DNA of 64,000 bases from Siphonodentalium dalli (GCA_032622095.1 CP136065.1:59329094-59393093), one strand, 5' to 3'; counted from the stretch's first letter, positions 1 through 15,300 are shown. Program-made: numbers and translations. The notes: generated by a model not told the origin, from the letters alone.

Positions 1-131
1 TACTTTTAAATTTAAACAAATTGAATTAATCAGCAGCATGGTTTGCAAAGTGAATTGAATCATCAACTTTCGTATGCCTACAAAAATAAAAAAATAGTGA
101 TTAGCACTGACTGATTGTTCAATCACTTCAG

Positions 132-357
132 GTATATGCTTGGGGAGACAACGACCATGGACAACAAGGTAACAGTACGACTACCGTGAACAGGAAGTCG
201 GCCCTGGTTCATGGATTGGAAGGTCACAAGATAACACGAGTGGCATGTGGGTCATCACACAGTATAGCCTGGGCCACCACAGATCTGTCGATTCCAACCT
301 CACATGAGCCTGTGCTGTTCTCAACCTCTAGAGATCCTCTAGGTGCTACAGTATTAG
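132..357 (+). CDS. HERC2: HERC2 exon: last blade of RCC1-like domain 2
   Basis: Reads [13 protein letters not shown] and then [14 protein letters not shown], the paired motifs of one RCC1 propeller blade. The acceptor AG is at 130-131 and the donor GTATGA at 358. The exon ends in phase 1. The following intron (358-1692) holds half of a CAGTAATG palindromic element (374-490) and a cluster of TTAA elements (1069-1621); 500-1068 holds only a degenerate dispersed repeat. Confidence 0.93.
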
Positions 358-3300
358 GTATGAATTACTCTTGTACTGTAATGCCCTAAATAATCGACTC
401 CTTAACCACAGCAGAATTATAGGTAATTTTTCAGGATTTAGTCGGAAATATGGCTTGTTGCCATTCATCGGAAAGCTCTCATCGATTGTTTAACACATGA
501 TTAATGATTACATTAATGATTCCAAAATTGAATTGGGGGAAAAAGGATTTCAGTTCCACGCAGTTTATATAAAACCGCAGTTTTTTCATCCCAATTATAA
601 TTTTTTCTGACATCAAACGCAAATAAAAGTTTGCACGCACACAGTTTTGGGACCATGCATGTGGGAATTTGACTTTGCGTGGCCTGAGCAATGTTTTTCG
701 TTGGTGCTAAAATCTCACTGACACAACTTATTAATAGACAGTTCCCTGCTGAACACATATGTTACAATGTACATGACAAACTAATCCGAAATTATTATAA
801 CCGAAACTGTATCAAGGATGATAATCCACGAGACCTGGAATGTTCCATTCTATCAGTTGAAATCACTGGAAACAGCTGTTTCAGTATGGTCCAGTTACTA
901 TCTCCATTGATCTGTCACCCTCTCATAAGATTGAAAGAAATGGACTGCTTCATAAATATACTGTGGAAAACTTATTTTCATAGTGTAGCCTGCGTTTCTT
1001 GTATTTTCTTCATTTTTTGCTCTAGGAGAGCTTCTTGATTGTGGGTATTTAATATCATCATTGACTTTATCTTAACCTTTCATGACGGAGCTTCCTGAAA
1101 TTTTGTGAAAACCCTGTGCCAATGCATTCTCTTATATATGTGAGTCTTATATAGCATATATCCAATTCATAGAATTTTGTTTATATTTTTAACCCTTCCA
1201 TAACTGGAGCTTCTTGATATTTTGCATAAACCTTGTGCCAATGCATGCTCTTATATATGCGATTCTCCCATAGGGAGCCTTGCATATATAAGATAATACA
1301 TGGCCTAACAATATTTGTATTGACATTTTAAGCAAGTGCGTTCTGTTATATACGCAAGCCACCCTTTGGTGATGGGAGCTGTGCTGGTGCAGCATTAAAG
1401 ATCCTGTGGCAGTGAATATTCTTATATATGCGAGTCTTCCATAGGGAGCATCGCATATATAAGAAAATGCACTGGCTTACAAGGTCAATGTAAATATTGT
1501 TAGGCCAATGCATTCTCTTATATATGCGAGGCTCCCTATGGGAGACTCGCATATATAAGAGAATGCACTGGCACAGGATTTTTAATGGTGCACCAGCACA
1601 GCTCCCGTCATGAAATGGTTATTGTTGTATAAACAGTCAATTATCATTTCAAAATAAAATATTTGAATGATTTTGACATCGAATTTTTTCAGGATTGAAT
1701 GAATTAGCGGGGGATGATAATAATCTCAGTCAGATGAATAACATTCAGCCAACAAAGAATACTCGCCCATCGCTGCCAAAGATTATACTCTCAATGGAGT
1801 CAGATCAGGCTAAACAACAGGCTCTCGAGCATATCCTCAACACACTACAGATAACTAATGCTAGGTATTATAATTGATATGTTTGAAGCAATTCTTTGTA
1901 CTAAGCTATTGGTCAAATAACAATGCCGTTATCTGGGCGATAATAAGTAGACTGGATTAAATGAGTAGACTACTGAGTAATTTTCTACAGTTTCAAAATA
2001 AAAAAAGAATCAAAACATTTTAGATGTTGGAATGAACATTTTTTTATCAAATTGTATATTATACACCTGCTGGAAAGAGGAAGTTCCAAAACCTTATCTT
2101 ATCCAGTAGAGAAAATTTTTAATAAGGCACAATAAAATATGTTTTATTGTCATAGCAAAAGGTGTGCATGTTTTAAGTGCGATCTCATATTGTCAACTGT
2201 TTTAGCGATCAAAGTGGCATAATTCTATATTATTTGGACTACGAATGTCATGCAATGAATTATGGTAATAAATGGGGGATAGTTTCGATGATGAATATTC
2301 TATTGCTTAGTGGAAATTCTAGACCACAAATTTGCCATATTATGGTGGAATATTTATATTTACCCTACTTTATGACTCTGTTCATAAATTAACCCTTTCT
2401 ATACTAAATTCTCATTTATGAGCAGTTATCCCTTAGGAGCAGATAATAAGTTCACCAAACAATCATAGGTTGTTTATTGAACATATTATCTGAACATTTC
2501 CCACCAATGAATATGATTCCTTCTGTATTTTCTATTCTTTTCTGTCTTTCATTTGCTTATGTTTCCTGAACATCCTTAATGATGAATAATATATCCTTCC
2601 AATATCTACTTTTATAACTGAATGGGAGAATACATTTAGTATAGAAAGGGTTAACATGTATATTAAGGGATCTTCATGAAAATAATCAGGTGTGCAGATA
2701 TCATGTATGACTTTAAAGGCCCACTTAAATTTCGATTCACTGATTATTTGTTTTTTATAGTGCCTTGATATTTGCTTTTAATAACAATCTATGCCATATA
2801 ATATGATTAAAATACTATAATTCATAACAATGTGGAACATTTGTGTCTCAGAAGGTGCCCATAGAGTAATAGAAATAGCTGAAATCATAGTCATTTCCCC
2901 CATTATGGCTCCCAGAATGCAACAGAATTCAAATTATAGTTTTTTTTCAATGGAAGGGGAATAACACTATATCTAAATATATAGAGTTATTCCCCTTCCA
3001 TTGAAAATAATAAACTTTGTTCAGAAACTTGAGCACGGAACAGACGTCAAAATCTCAACAAAAACCACATGTTATTACATCAAATAAGTTGAAAATACAA
3101 TGTTTTGGAGCTACCTCTTTCAAAAGGTATATAATATGGCATATATTTTATATAATGTGATCTGGGGGTTCGAGAATTAAGTGGGTCTTTAACACTTCTT
3201 TATAACTTCAGGTTGGCTGTAATCCATGCTCTTTCAAAAGGCATAAAGAACCAATTAGCTTCTAGTGAGAGTCACATTTCTGAAAACACCACCACCATTA

Positions 3301-6300
3301 GCACACTATCATCTAAGAGCATGAACGAAAGCACGAGACGCCTCAGTATACATGCTAATTCATCAGGGGGTGGAGCTACAGCTGCTGTCGATCATAACGA
3401 TATTACTCTATCTCTCACTGAGTCCATTACTGATGTAAGTATACCTGGCTGAAATTTATAGTATAATAATGTGTACCACCATAAATTTAGAACATATTTT
3501 CTACTATTATTGTCCCCCCCGACGTTCTGAAAGAAAAGGGGGACTATAGAAACGGGCTCTGTCCGTCCATCCATTCGTCCGTCCATCGCACCGTCCGTTC
3601 GTCCATCACACTTTTGAGTACCTTCATGGTGTAATCATCTCCTCATACAGTTTTCATGCTAGAGATTTGAAACTTCAGAATATTGTTGCCCATATATTGA
3701 AGATGTGCAACATGTATATAGATGACGGAATTTGTTTTTTTTGACAGAGTTATTAACCCTTTTCAACATTATTTATAATTTTCTGTATGAGGGTACCTTC
3801 ATGGTGTAATCAACTCCTCCTACAGTTTTGATCGCAGATATTTTAAACTTCAGGGTATTGTTACCCACATATTGGAGATGTGCAGCATGTATATAGATAA
3901 CGGAAAAAATATTTTTTTTACGGAGTTATTAACCATTTTCGACTGAAAATTTCAACATTTTTTTTAATTTCTTTAACAATGCGGCATCGACTTGCCACAT
4001 TGTCGGGGGACACTGTGGTCGGCTGACCTTTTATTTAATTTCAGTGAATATTACACCATTATCACCCAAGTCATACGACATAACACCCCATTGATGTTAT
4101 CAACCCTCTTTATGAAGAGTGCAATAAAAACTGTGCAAATGGATAATAATGCCTACAATATCCATTATCCTGACCAGGTGCCCATCAAGCCTAAGTTTAG
4201 TGTGCCAGTCATTTGCAGAATGAGGTCCCCAGAGGGTGAATACAGGATAGCATCACTAAATTCACCCTCTGGTGACCTCATTCTGCTTAGGCCTCATCCT
4301 CTCTGGAAAGTTTCTTTATTATAAAATTTCTATAGAAAATTCTTCACATAGATTCTATTTCTTTTTTAGTTTAGTTTCTCTATATCCCCCAAATTGGCAG
4401 ATGACACATTGCATAATCGAGGTTCCCAATGGGTGTATATCACCATATAGATATCACTATAGTCACCATTTGGGAATTTGAATCTAAGTCTATGTCTCAC
4501 ATAGCAGATGAGGCCATGCAGAATGAGGTCCCCTGAGGATGAATTTGGTGATGCTAGCCCAATATGCGGGATAGCATCACTAAATTCACCCTCTGGGGAC
4601 CTTATTCTGCAAATGACAGGTACACTAATCTCAGGCTTGGTGCCCATCAAACACAATAGCTGTGTGAAGCAATATGCCAGACCTAAAACCCTTGTCCAGG
4701 GGAAAACGCTACTGTCTCAGTTTGCTGTATATTGTCGTGCCCAGAGTGTATTGCTGAATTATGAACACATATTTATTGAAAAAAATGTGTGTTTACTAGC
4801 ACAAAATAAAGGTCAAGTTCAAATTTGTGTTCAGTCTGCCATTTTTCAACACAGTTACGGCCATTTTTGTTCGAATTTGCACTCAATTTTCATTTCCGGA
4901 TGATAACTTTAGCATGTCTGAACTCAGAATGGAATGAAATTTGGATGTGAATTTACCAGCCCAAAATATAGGTCAAGTTTGAATTTGGGTTCAATCCGCC
5001 AATTTTCACCAGAGCTATGGCCCTGTATTGAATTATCACGGGCATATTTTGCCACGCCCTAGCGATGCTCTTATTAAAGCTATAGGGATAATCATTATAC
5101 AAAAATTCACCAATATTATTATTTTGACAAGAACTTTGTTGCCATGAGAACTAATCCATCTGCATTTCAGCTTCATACAACTGCTCCCAGCATGCACCAC
5201 AGTATGCATAATCTTGTCGCCAAAGTCTCGCCAGCTACGAGCTTGATAGCTGAAACATTCACATCAGCAGATCAAGTAACAAGCCAACCAGAGACAGAAG
5301 CTCATCCTATTTCTGAATACCTTGATGAGTTTACGAATCAGTTAGTGATCGATGATGCGAGGATGCTTGTAGAATTGCTTAAACTGGCAGTAGCACACAG
5401 GGTGACACCAGATGCCAAGCAGACGCTGTCAGAAGTTCTTATTGCGTTGGGAAAATCCAATCCTCAGGTACAGTAATTCCCTATTATAATAGACCCCTTA
5501 ACCACAGCAGAATTATGGGAAACTTTTCTGGATTTAGTCGGAAATATTGATTGTTGCCATTCATCGGAAAGATCTCAGTGAGAACAATATAGTTGTTTTC
5601 TTTGAAGTTTTTTGCGAAAATATTATTCGCATACATCGTTCAAGTCCCAATTCATCGGTAACACTAAATAGCATAGTAAACGTGAAATTGCGTTATCGGT
5701 AATATATATTGAGTTATTCCTCCTCCTCTGCAATAGAATGAGGAGTGCAAGCAAGCTGGGTGGGAATTGCTTCCGTTATTGAGTCAAGGAAGCTCATGCA
5801 TGGGTGAACAATTCGAAGATACTTCAGCCCAAAATTTAATTGATGGAGAAGTGGTATGAGACTGCCGCTAGCGCAAGGATAAGTGTGGAAAGTATGCCCA
5901 TTATGACAATTTTGCGCTCTCACAAATCATATGTAAATATACTGTACGTAAACTCATGGTCCGTGAATTTTGCTACAGAGTCATGGAAATTTACAAACAA
6001 TTTGTTGTACAAACACAGCTCTATTATCTTAGGATATGTTATAATTGCGGAGTGTAGCATGTCTGGTGGAAATTACATATTAACAATGCTCAAGGTTTTT
6101 TTGATATTTGGATATGAATTCTGACCTGCAGAAGATAAAAAAAAAAGACACTGCCTTCGTTCATGAAATGTTTTTATCAATTTTCAGATTGCTGAAATGC
6201 TGTTGGAGTTGTGTGTTACAGAGTTGGAGGATGTTGCTTCAGATACCGAGAGTGGCCGATCTGCATCACAGCCAGTGGTACAGGAGAGTCCACATCCATA

Positions 6301-9300
6301 CACAGATGATACATCACTCTCGGGACAAGTCAAAATCATAGGTATGGTGGAGATTCTCTGATGGTCCAGAGATATATTCGATATTCAATTCAGTTCCAAT
6401 ATTCAATTCAATTTCCATTTCAGAAATTTGGTTTAAATTTTTTTTAAGTAACTTACTTTATAAAGTGAGGCATTCTTTATTCATTATTAAATTTAACGTG
6501 ACATAGAAAATGCAATAATTGTGATACCTAGGTGTCAAAATTAGGCTTCAACAAACTGGTAGTATTTACAATTACAGCATTGAATAAGTTTTCAAGTGGA
6601 ACATAGCCATTAGTGATGTTAAAGATTTTATCAATACAAAAATGTTGATATTGTTACTGGAGATCTGGAGCCCTGAATAAACTTTAACCCTTTGGCAGGT
6701 ATGTCATATATGATGTCTTATCCATGGGTGAATATATTTTGCAAATAAGCAGAGTAACAGAGTAATCACCTATATAACAGAGTAATCACCTATATAACAG
6801 AGTAATCACCTATATAACAGAGCAATCACCTATATAACAGAGCAATCACCTATATAACAGAGTAATCACCTATATAACAGAGCAATCACCTATATAACAG
6901 AGCAATCACCTATATAACAGAGCAATCACCTATATAACAGAGTAATCACCTATATAACAGAGTAATCACCTATATAACAGAGCAATCACCTATATAACAG
7001 AGCAATCACCTATATAACAGAGCAATCACCTATATAACAGAGCAATCACCTATATAACAGCAATCACCTATATAACAGCAATCACCTATATAACAGTAAT
7101 CACCTATATAACAGAGCAATCACCTATATAACAGAGCAATCACCTATATAACAGCAATCACCTATATAACAGTAATCACCTATATAACAGAGCAATCACC
7201 TATATAACAGAGTAATCACCTATATAACAGAGCAATCACCTATATAACAGAGTAATCACCTATATAACAGAGCAATCACCTATATAACAGAGTAATCACC
7301 TATATAACAGAGTAATCACCTATATAACAGAGCAATCACCTATATAACAGAGCAATAACCTATATAACAGAGCAATCACCTATATAACAGAGCAATCACC
7401 TATATAACAGAGCAATCACCTATATAACAGCAATCACCTATATAACAGAGCAATCACCTATATAACAGAGCAATCACCTATATAACAGAGCAATCACCTA
7501 TATAACAGAGCAATCACCTATATAACAGAGCAATCACCTATATAACGGAGCAATCACCTATTTAACGGAGCAATCACCTATATAACGGAGCAATCACCTA
7601 TATAACGGAGCAATCACCTATATAACAGAGCAATCACCTATATAACAGAGCAATCACCTATATAACAGAGTAATCACCTATATAACAGAGCAATCACCTA
7701 TATAACAGAGCAATCACCTATATAACAGAGCAATCACCTATATAACAGATCAATCACCTATATAATAGAGCAATCACCTATATAACAGAGCAATCACCTA
7801 TATAACAGAGCAATCACGTATATAACAGAGCAATCACCTATATAACAGAGCAATCACCTATATAACAGAGCAATCACCTATATAACAGCAATCACCTATA
7901 TAACAGAGCAATCACATATATAACAGAGCAATCACCTATATAACAGAGTAATCACCTATATAACAGAGCAATCACATATATAACAGAGCAATCACATATA
8001 ACAAATAAATATACAAACAACATTATTAAAAGCATGAATCAGTGTAAATAGTTAAGTTAATATCCATCCTCATCATACCCATGAACAGTTTCCTTTTAGG
8101 AAATGATATTTTGAATTTGTCTACATTTTTATATAATATTACACTAAACTACCGTAAACAACATAAATGTCATTCCACATACATCCAAATGGTGACATAA
8201 GGCTGCCAAAGGATTAGCACTTTCATGACTGGAGCATCCTGAAATTTTGCGAAAACTATTTGCAAATGCATTCGCTTATATATAGGTGCTTCGTTATATA
8301 TAAGAGAATGCATTGGCCTAACAATATTTACCTTGATCTTGTAAGCCAGTGCTTTCTCTTATATATGCGAGGCTCCCTATGGGAGACTCGCATGTATAAG
8401 AGTATACACTGGCACAGGGTCTTTAATGCTGCACCAGCGCAGCTCCCGTCGTGAATGGGTTTATGCTACATATGCTTTTATTCTTGCTTCCATCAACAGG
8501 AGCTGAGGCTTTAAGGGTGGAGTTTGATAGAAGATGTTCTACTGAGAGACGTCACGACCCGCTCACTATCATGGATGGCTCAGGTCGCACATTGTCTGTT
8601 AGATCAGGTATGGTTTACTCTCTATAGACATATTAATAGATTCTCATCCCCTTCCAACCCTATCTTTAACACAGTCCTCAAAATTGTTTCATTTGGATTA
8701 TTTGGGAGTAACGTTCTATTTTCTCGTGACTTGACTAAAGGAACATTGAAATCAACACATTAGTTAATTTACTCATAATATTTGCCGTTGAGTTCTGAAA
8801 ACATTTTACACATTTAACAAATGTCCAGCACCATATTCTCAAGCCTGTTAAATAACACATGATATGTTTTAACGTTGTATGCTTCTATGACTATTGGCAA
8901 GAATAAAAAATAAAACTCTCCCACTCGCTGCAATTAATAAAAATGTTGTATATTAAAAATGTCAGTACAGTCAATTTCGCTGTATTGCATAGCAGGGTTC
9001 GTGCTGGCCCAAAATTCCCAGGTGCCAACACTGTTGCCAATTGCATTATTTTTAGAGCCACTTTATACTTTCTGTTGCCACTTTTTTCCGACCAGTATTT
9101 TTTGGTGACACTTTTGAAAACACAGTACACATACCTTTGTGTTAGCTCGTGTTTCAGAATAAGATCTTTCTTCATGATACTACAACCAGATACGAACATA
9201 TTTATAACATTCGCAGCACGGCATGTAGAACAGAACATAACATTTTTGTCACCATCGAATGATAGCCATTCGCGAGATATTTTCCACTTATTTAGTAATA

Positions 9301-12300
9301 TTTGCTCTATGTCACAGTATGTGAAATAGAGTTACGAAGGACATATTTATGATAATTTATATAACACCTACTATCAATACACAGCTTCCTAACGATGTAG
9401 ACTTCAGGAATTAAGCCCTTTGTTTGGCTAATGTTTGTCAAATTGGGGTCAGTAGCCTTAGTGTTATTATCGAGTAGAAATTTGAAACGCTTTCACCCCA
9501 GCGATAAAATAAGTCGATCTGACATAAGCCGCGAATCTATTATACGCTTTCAATTAGGACCCAATTAGCTATGTCGCGACCAGATATCGATGTGTGCTTT
9601 GTTTCCGACCGATTGACTGCAAGCTTTATTATATGCCCGATGGGTACCAATTGCCATATTCCAAAAAGCTAGGTACCACTTTTTGTAGCCAATCGGGATT
9701 TTTTTGGAGCCATTTAATTTTTTTTATAGCAATTTGCTAAATTGGCTATCGGCAGCGCGAACCCTGTTGCATAGCGTCGGTGCATGGCCTTGCTCATGCA
9801 ATTAACCGAATATGCATAAAGCCGAAATCACCCCATCACCCCATTTGAGGTTCTTAGATTTTTAGTTTGTACAGTAGTAGGCGAAATAGCGAAATCATTC
9901 TGTCTCCGTCTATCAATTTCAAATTTCATCTCACACCTTGTTGTAAATTACTATTATGTCAATAAACTGATTCATTAACATCTTTATTTGTTGTTATAAA
10001 ATGATTACATACATATCATTATCACACACACAAAACATTAAGAAAAGAAAGCATTTCTTAAACGTGTTTTCATTTCTCCCATCCCATAATTTCTACTGCC
10101 TATCTATTTATAGACATTATGACATTGTATTGTATGACAGGTCAGACCAAACACATTCCTTGTTATTTCCATTACAGAATGGATTTATATTGAGTACGCA
10201 ATTGTGTTTAATACTATTTTAATTTAAACGAACATGATAAAAACAGCAAAAGCAAATGATAAACAACAATTACAACAACAACAGCATTAATAATAATATA
10301 CATTTACGGAATCCAGTCTATGAATTCATAAATCATAGTGAACCATTGTTACAATAATGAGTTGAAATCATTGAATAAACACGGCACCATGTGTGTCGGG
10401 ATGAGAAACAAAGACTGTGTTGTTTTAGCCTTTGTGTCTAACTTGGGGAAACAGTGATGTCAACCAGCTGTTCAGTTAATGAGAAGCCATCACTATGTAA
10501 ACATGTTTCTATTCATTGAATTATTGTCGGCTCAGAAACAAAGAGACCATTGTGTTGGCCTTCTTTTTTGTGTCGGCAACCTTGACACTTTGTTGATAGA
10601 ATTCCCGGAATCGTCCTTTCACATTCAATAGGATTTTCAGAATTGGATCGGCAGGTGTTTACAAGCGTTTTTATTTTTATGAATCAGACACAAAACAAAT
10701 TTACAAACTTTAATAAATCATACAATTCACAAATAAATAAGGAAACATACAGGAAATATGTGTGAACAGAAGCATGTTAGAAGAAATAGAAAAGCACTTG
10801 GGTTTAGTTGGCGTCCTTGACATTGTGTTGGTGCAATTCCCAGGAATCTTCCTTTCACTTTGACTTCTCAGAATTGCAATTGGAACTTCAGGTGTTTACA
10901 AACATTTACAAACTCAACAAACAAGCAAATAAATATACAAATTTTAATAAATCATGCAATTCACAAATAAATATGGAAACATACAGGAAATGTGTGTCAA
11001 CAGAAGCATGTTAGAAGAGATAGAAAACCACGTGTGTAATGAAATTGAAAATTGCCTTTCGAATGTCTTCGCTCTCACAATTGTCATCGTCAACAAATTT
11101 GTATTAAGCTTTCCCGTAAAATAAGTATTTCAAACTAAATTTTATTTACAATTTGCTATAAATTTGGCACCATAAGGTGAATTTTTACCCCTTCTCAGAA
11201 ACATTTTTTGGCGATTTTCGTATGCATAAAAATGGAATACAGTCTGACCCTTATGCAAATAAACGATTAAAAAATGGTCTTTTTATGAGAAAATGGTTTG
11301 GTGCATGCATATTTTATGCAAATAGCCGAATTATGCATTTAAACGATATGCAATTAACTGAAATTGACTGTATCTATTGAATTTATTGCTTTAACTTCTA
11401 TCACAGGGCGAGAATGGTCTGATTGGTCACAGGAACTTAGAATATCTGGCGATGAGCTGAAGTGGAAGTTCACGAGTGATGGGTCTGTGAATGGCTGGGG
11501 TTGGCTGTTTACTGTATATCCCATAATGCCAGCAGCCCCGCCCCTCAACATGCTGTCTGATAGGACGATTCTGTCTCGACCCTCTATTGACCTGGTCACA
11601 TGCATTCTGGATTTCAAGCTTGAAACAACATTGGATAAGACAATTGTTCCCAGACTGGCTGCAGCTCTCGCAGCCTGTGCTCAACTCAGTGCTCTCGGTA
11701 AGTATATGGGCATGTTGACCTAAAGTTACATTTTTTGGGAACAGAAAGTCAATGATTGCTATGTGGTCTTGGGAGCAGTGTTCGCGCTGGACCGAAAAAT
11801 CTTCTGGCCAAAAAAGTGGCCAATAAAATTTTTAGTTGTCAAATTAAAAAAACTTTGGTCAAATTAAATCCTTATTTTCTGGGCTCACAATTGAAGACAA
11901 AATATATATTTTTTAAATATATTACTCTCTCACTTTATGTTGTGTCGCTGACTCCATGTTTGCCAACTAATCAAGTAATGGGGTGTGTTAGTTGTCATTG
12001 CTATTTTCACCAAATTAAACAACAGTTCTGTTGCTTGCTATCGTGAGGTGTTGAATACCTATTGTTGTATTAATAACCTTTATGGTGTGAAGCCCGTTGT
12101 TGTTATAAGACGGAGGCAGTTTACAACACATTTCGTAACTGACATGTCATCGCTGGTACATTGAATTATAGGACAATGCATTTACGTATTTCATCATACA
12201 TTACCGCCTAATCAACAAAATAGTAATCATTATGATATAACCAGTGCAGAGATTAAGGTTTTTGACGATTAGTAATCGCCATTGTACATCCATCACCATT

Positions 12301-15300
12301 CAATCAATGCTCCACTTACAAAATAAATTTGGGTTGTCATCGTATGATAAGTGTCCGAAGTACGAAACCCGCGCGTCCAAAAACCGGCGATATTTCGTCG
12401 CCTAACTTCGTTGATGTCTTCAGTGCTTTTTGACTTTGTGGTGAACAAAAGTTTGGGCAAATGAAATTTTTTATGGCCACTTTAAAAAAAAGTGCCCATT
12501 GGCCACTTTGGCCTCCGACAGTGTGAACGCTGCTTGGGAGGTAATATACATAAAAAAATATTAAATTCTCTGTCTAAAATTCAAATAGCATAAGCTCAGA
12601 AATCTCTTGTTATTTTCTCTCCTGATTGTCTTTGAGTCACGACAAACTGATTAAATAAGTAATATGATTAGAAACAAAACACTTAGTACAGAAAAATCAA
12701 TGTTTCGGCAACAATACATAATTTTTCTTTTCAAATATTTTCTTTTGGCCTGATAATTTGTTACATGTCTATATATTCATACTTCCTCTTTCAAATGGTA
12801 TATACATCTGTATAAATAAATAATCTTTTATTTCGGTAGGTGCCAATCAGAGAATGTGGGCCTTACACAAACTTCGGAAGCTAATGGCTACTAACTATGG
12901 TCCATCAGTGGATGTGAATGCTTTACTGGCCAGTCCTACCACAGAAACTCCAGAGCAGGAGCTACCCAGACCATACTGTATGGTAAGATATCACAAACCT
13001 ACTTAGTCACTTGAAATAGCTTTCACATGTTTCAAAATCTATATTTTCAATCTTTAGGCCATTAAAATAAAATATCTGTGATCTCGAATTTGAGATGAGG
13101 GAGGGAAGCAGAAAATATTGAAAAAATTATAACAAGGATTTTTAACCCTTTCATGATGGGAGCTTCCTCAATTTTTGCAAAAAACCCTGTGCCAATGCAT
13201 TCTCTTATATATGCGAGTCGACCATAGGTTGCCTCAGATATGTAAGAGAATGCATTGGCCTAACAAATATTATTTTTTATAATTGTTAAAAAATGTAAGA
13301 AAAATGAACAAAATAATAAAAAATTGCTAAAGAATGTAAGAAATAATGATAAAAAATGATAAAAATTGTTAAAGAATGTAAGAAAAAATTATAACAATTG
13401 ATAAAGAATGTAAGAAGAAATGATAACAAAATAATATAATTGTTCTCATGTTTACACAGGCACTGAGTGGTTCGGCGTTGACATCATTGGTGAAGGCTTT
13501 ACCTGAGGCTTTACAGAGGCAGCACGAATATGAGGACCCACTTGTTAGAAGTGGCAAGCATCTCATGCACAGTCCATTCTTCAAGGTAACGTCAAATGAC
13601 TACAATCTCATTCATAAAATAATTTTGAACAGAGTGGCTACTGCCATAGTTCCAATTTTTCTGATAAGGCACCAAAGCGGCCTCAGGATTCCTTGGTTTC
13701 GAATATTTGATTCTGAAAAGGATATTGTCACCAAAATTAGTTTTTCCGCTAAGGCAAGCCCTTCAACTGAACTCTATGGATTATATCTCTGGCCTTGTGT
13801 CAATCAGGAGGGTTAAAATTAATTGCCCTACTCTGTCACCCCATGCTTATTAGTCATGCATGAATGCACCCAGTATAAATCCAGCATTCTAAACCACTAA
13901 CCAATCAGTTTTATTTCCGACTCAATAATGAGATTTGCAAGTCGCAGGGTTGGGAATGGCACCACCATGGGAGGGATCTATGATAGTTCAGTTTCGGGCT
14001 CCCCTTAAGGGAAATTTAATTATAATTTTAAAAATTAAATTTTTACAACCTATAATTACAAAATTTATAAAACATTTATCGAAAAAAAAATTCTGAATAA
14101 AAATTTCGAATTTTTTTAATTATAGTCTTGTGTTTTATACATATAAATCCCATATAATGGCCTATATCTAAGAGAAAAGAAGCCATTGTGCATATTTTTA
14201 TAACTGATAGGAAGCACTGCTCTATCTTTAACATGCAAACTTCCAACTAATATATCCACTATATACCTTTTGAAGGTACTGGTTGCTCTTGCCTGTGACC
14301 TTGGTCTTGACACACTATCGTGTTGTGGAGAAGCACATAAATGGGCATGGTTCCGGCGCTACTGTCAGTCTGCGAGGGTCGCTGCAGCGATTGTGAAGAG
14401 GACCCCCTTACCTTACTCATTCTGTGAGGAGGTGATGAAGAAGATACAGGACATCTTAGCCGATGGAGAAATGGTAACACGAGATCATGAGAACAACGAT
14501 GTGTTTAAACAAGAACAAGATGAACATCTGCTGCTTTGGCTTAACAGGTACAGTAATGCCCTAAATAATCGACTCCTTAACCACAGCAGAATTATGGGTA
14601 ATTTTTCAGGATTTAGTCGTAAATATGGCTTGTTGCCATTCATCGGAAAGCTCTCGGCTTGTTGCCATTCATCGGAAAGCTCTTACTGAGAGCTTTCCGT
14701 TGAATGGCAATAAGCCATATTTCCGACTAAATCCTGAAAAATTACCCATATTTCTTCTGTGGTTAAGGAGTCGATTATTTAGGGTATTTCTGTAATTCTC
14801 TCATATATCATCGTCACTGCTGAATGACATCATGTGCTGGGCCGTTGATGTTTTGGCAATTTTACAGTGGAAATATTTAACGGTTATATTGTGAAATTCC
14901 TAAACTGATTCAATCCAAAGGCTATTATCATACACAATCCAAAAACATCATACACTCTATAAAACATAGAAATATACTTGTTCGGATGCACTAATTTCTG
15001 AGTTCCTGTTGTGAATGATGATTGACTGCTCATTCTGTGTAGGTCTGTAATCAGACTGCACGTTGTTATGTAAAATTGCACAGGAAATCAAAAATGAAAA
15101 TTGTAGTTTACTCTTTCAAGAGAAGCGATTTAAAAAATTCTTGATATCAATCACTTTTAAAAATTAAATAGTTAATTTATCTTTTTTACAGTGAAATAAT
15201 TTGGTAATGGCACAATCTTGACAAATTGTGATAAATAAAATTAATTTTCTTAACAACAGAAAGCTTTTTTATGTAAATTTTCGATCAATGACAAACTTTC

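Larger units (their letters stand above)
8966..11372. mobile_element. pogo/Tigger-like nonautonomous element, interrupted by a hAT element
   Basis: TACAGTCAATTTC at the left and GAAATTGACTGTA at the right are inverted, with TA at both edges. Subterminal motifs TGCAATTAACCGAATATGCA (left) and GCATTTAAACGATATGCAAT (right) also correspond. The interior is AT-rich and noncoding, with a diverged direct duplication at 10568-10800 and 10812-11030. It makes up nearly the whole intron. Confidence 0.78.

Noticed and set aside
691-1038. 115-codon open frame
   Set aside because: It lies in a HERC2 intron, has no recognisable domain and overlaps a dispersed repeat.
4366-4656. Repeated short open frames reading RSPEGEF and similar
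   Set aside because: The same peptide recurs wherever family E elements occur; it is translation of a noncoding MITE.
6750-8000. Regular repeat array that could suggest a CRISPR
   Set aside because: Units are contiguous with no unique spacers, the context is a eukaryotic intron, and no cas genes exist.
8891-9329. Overlapping open frames of 115 and 128 codons
   Set aside because: Both lie inside the hAT-type element with no transposase-like motif; chance frames.
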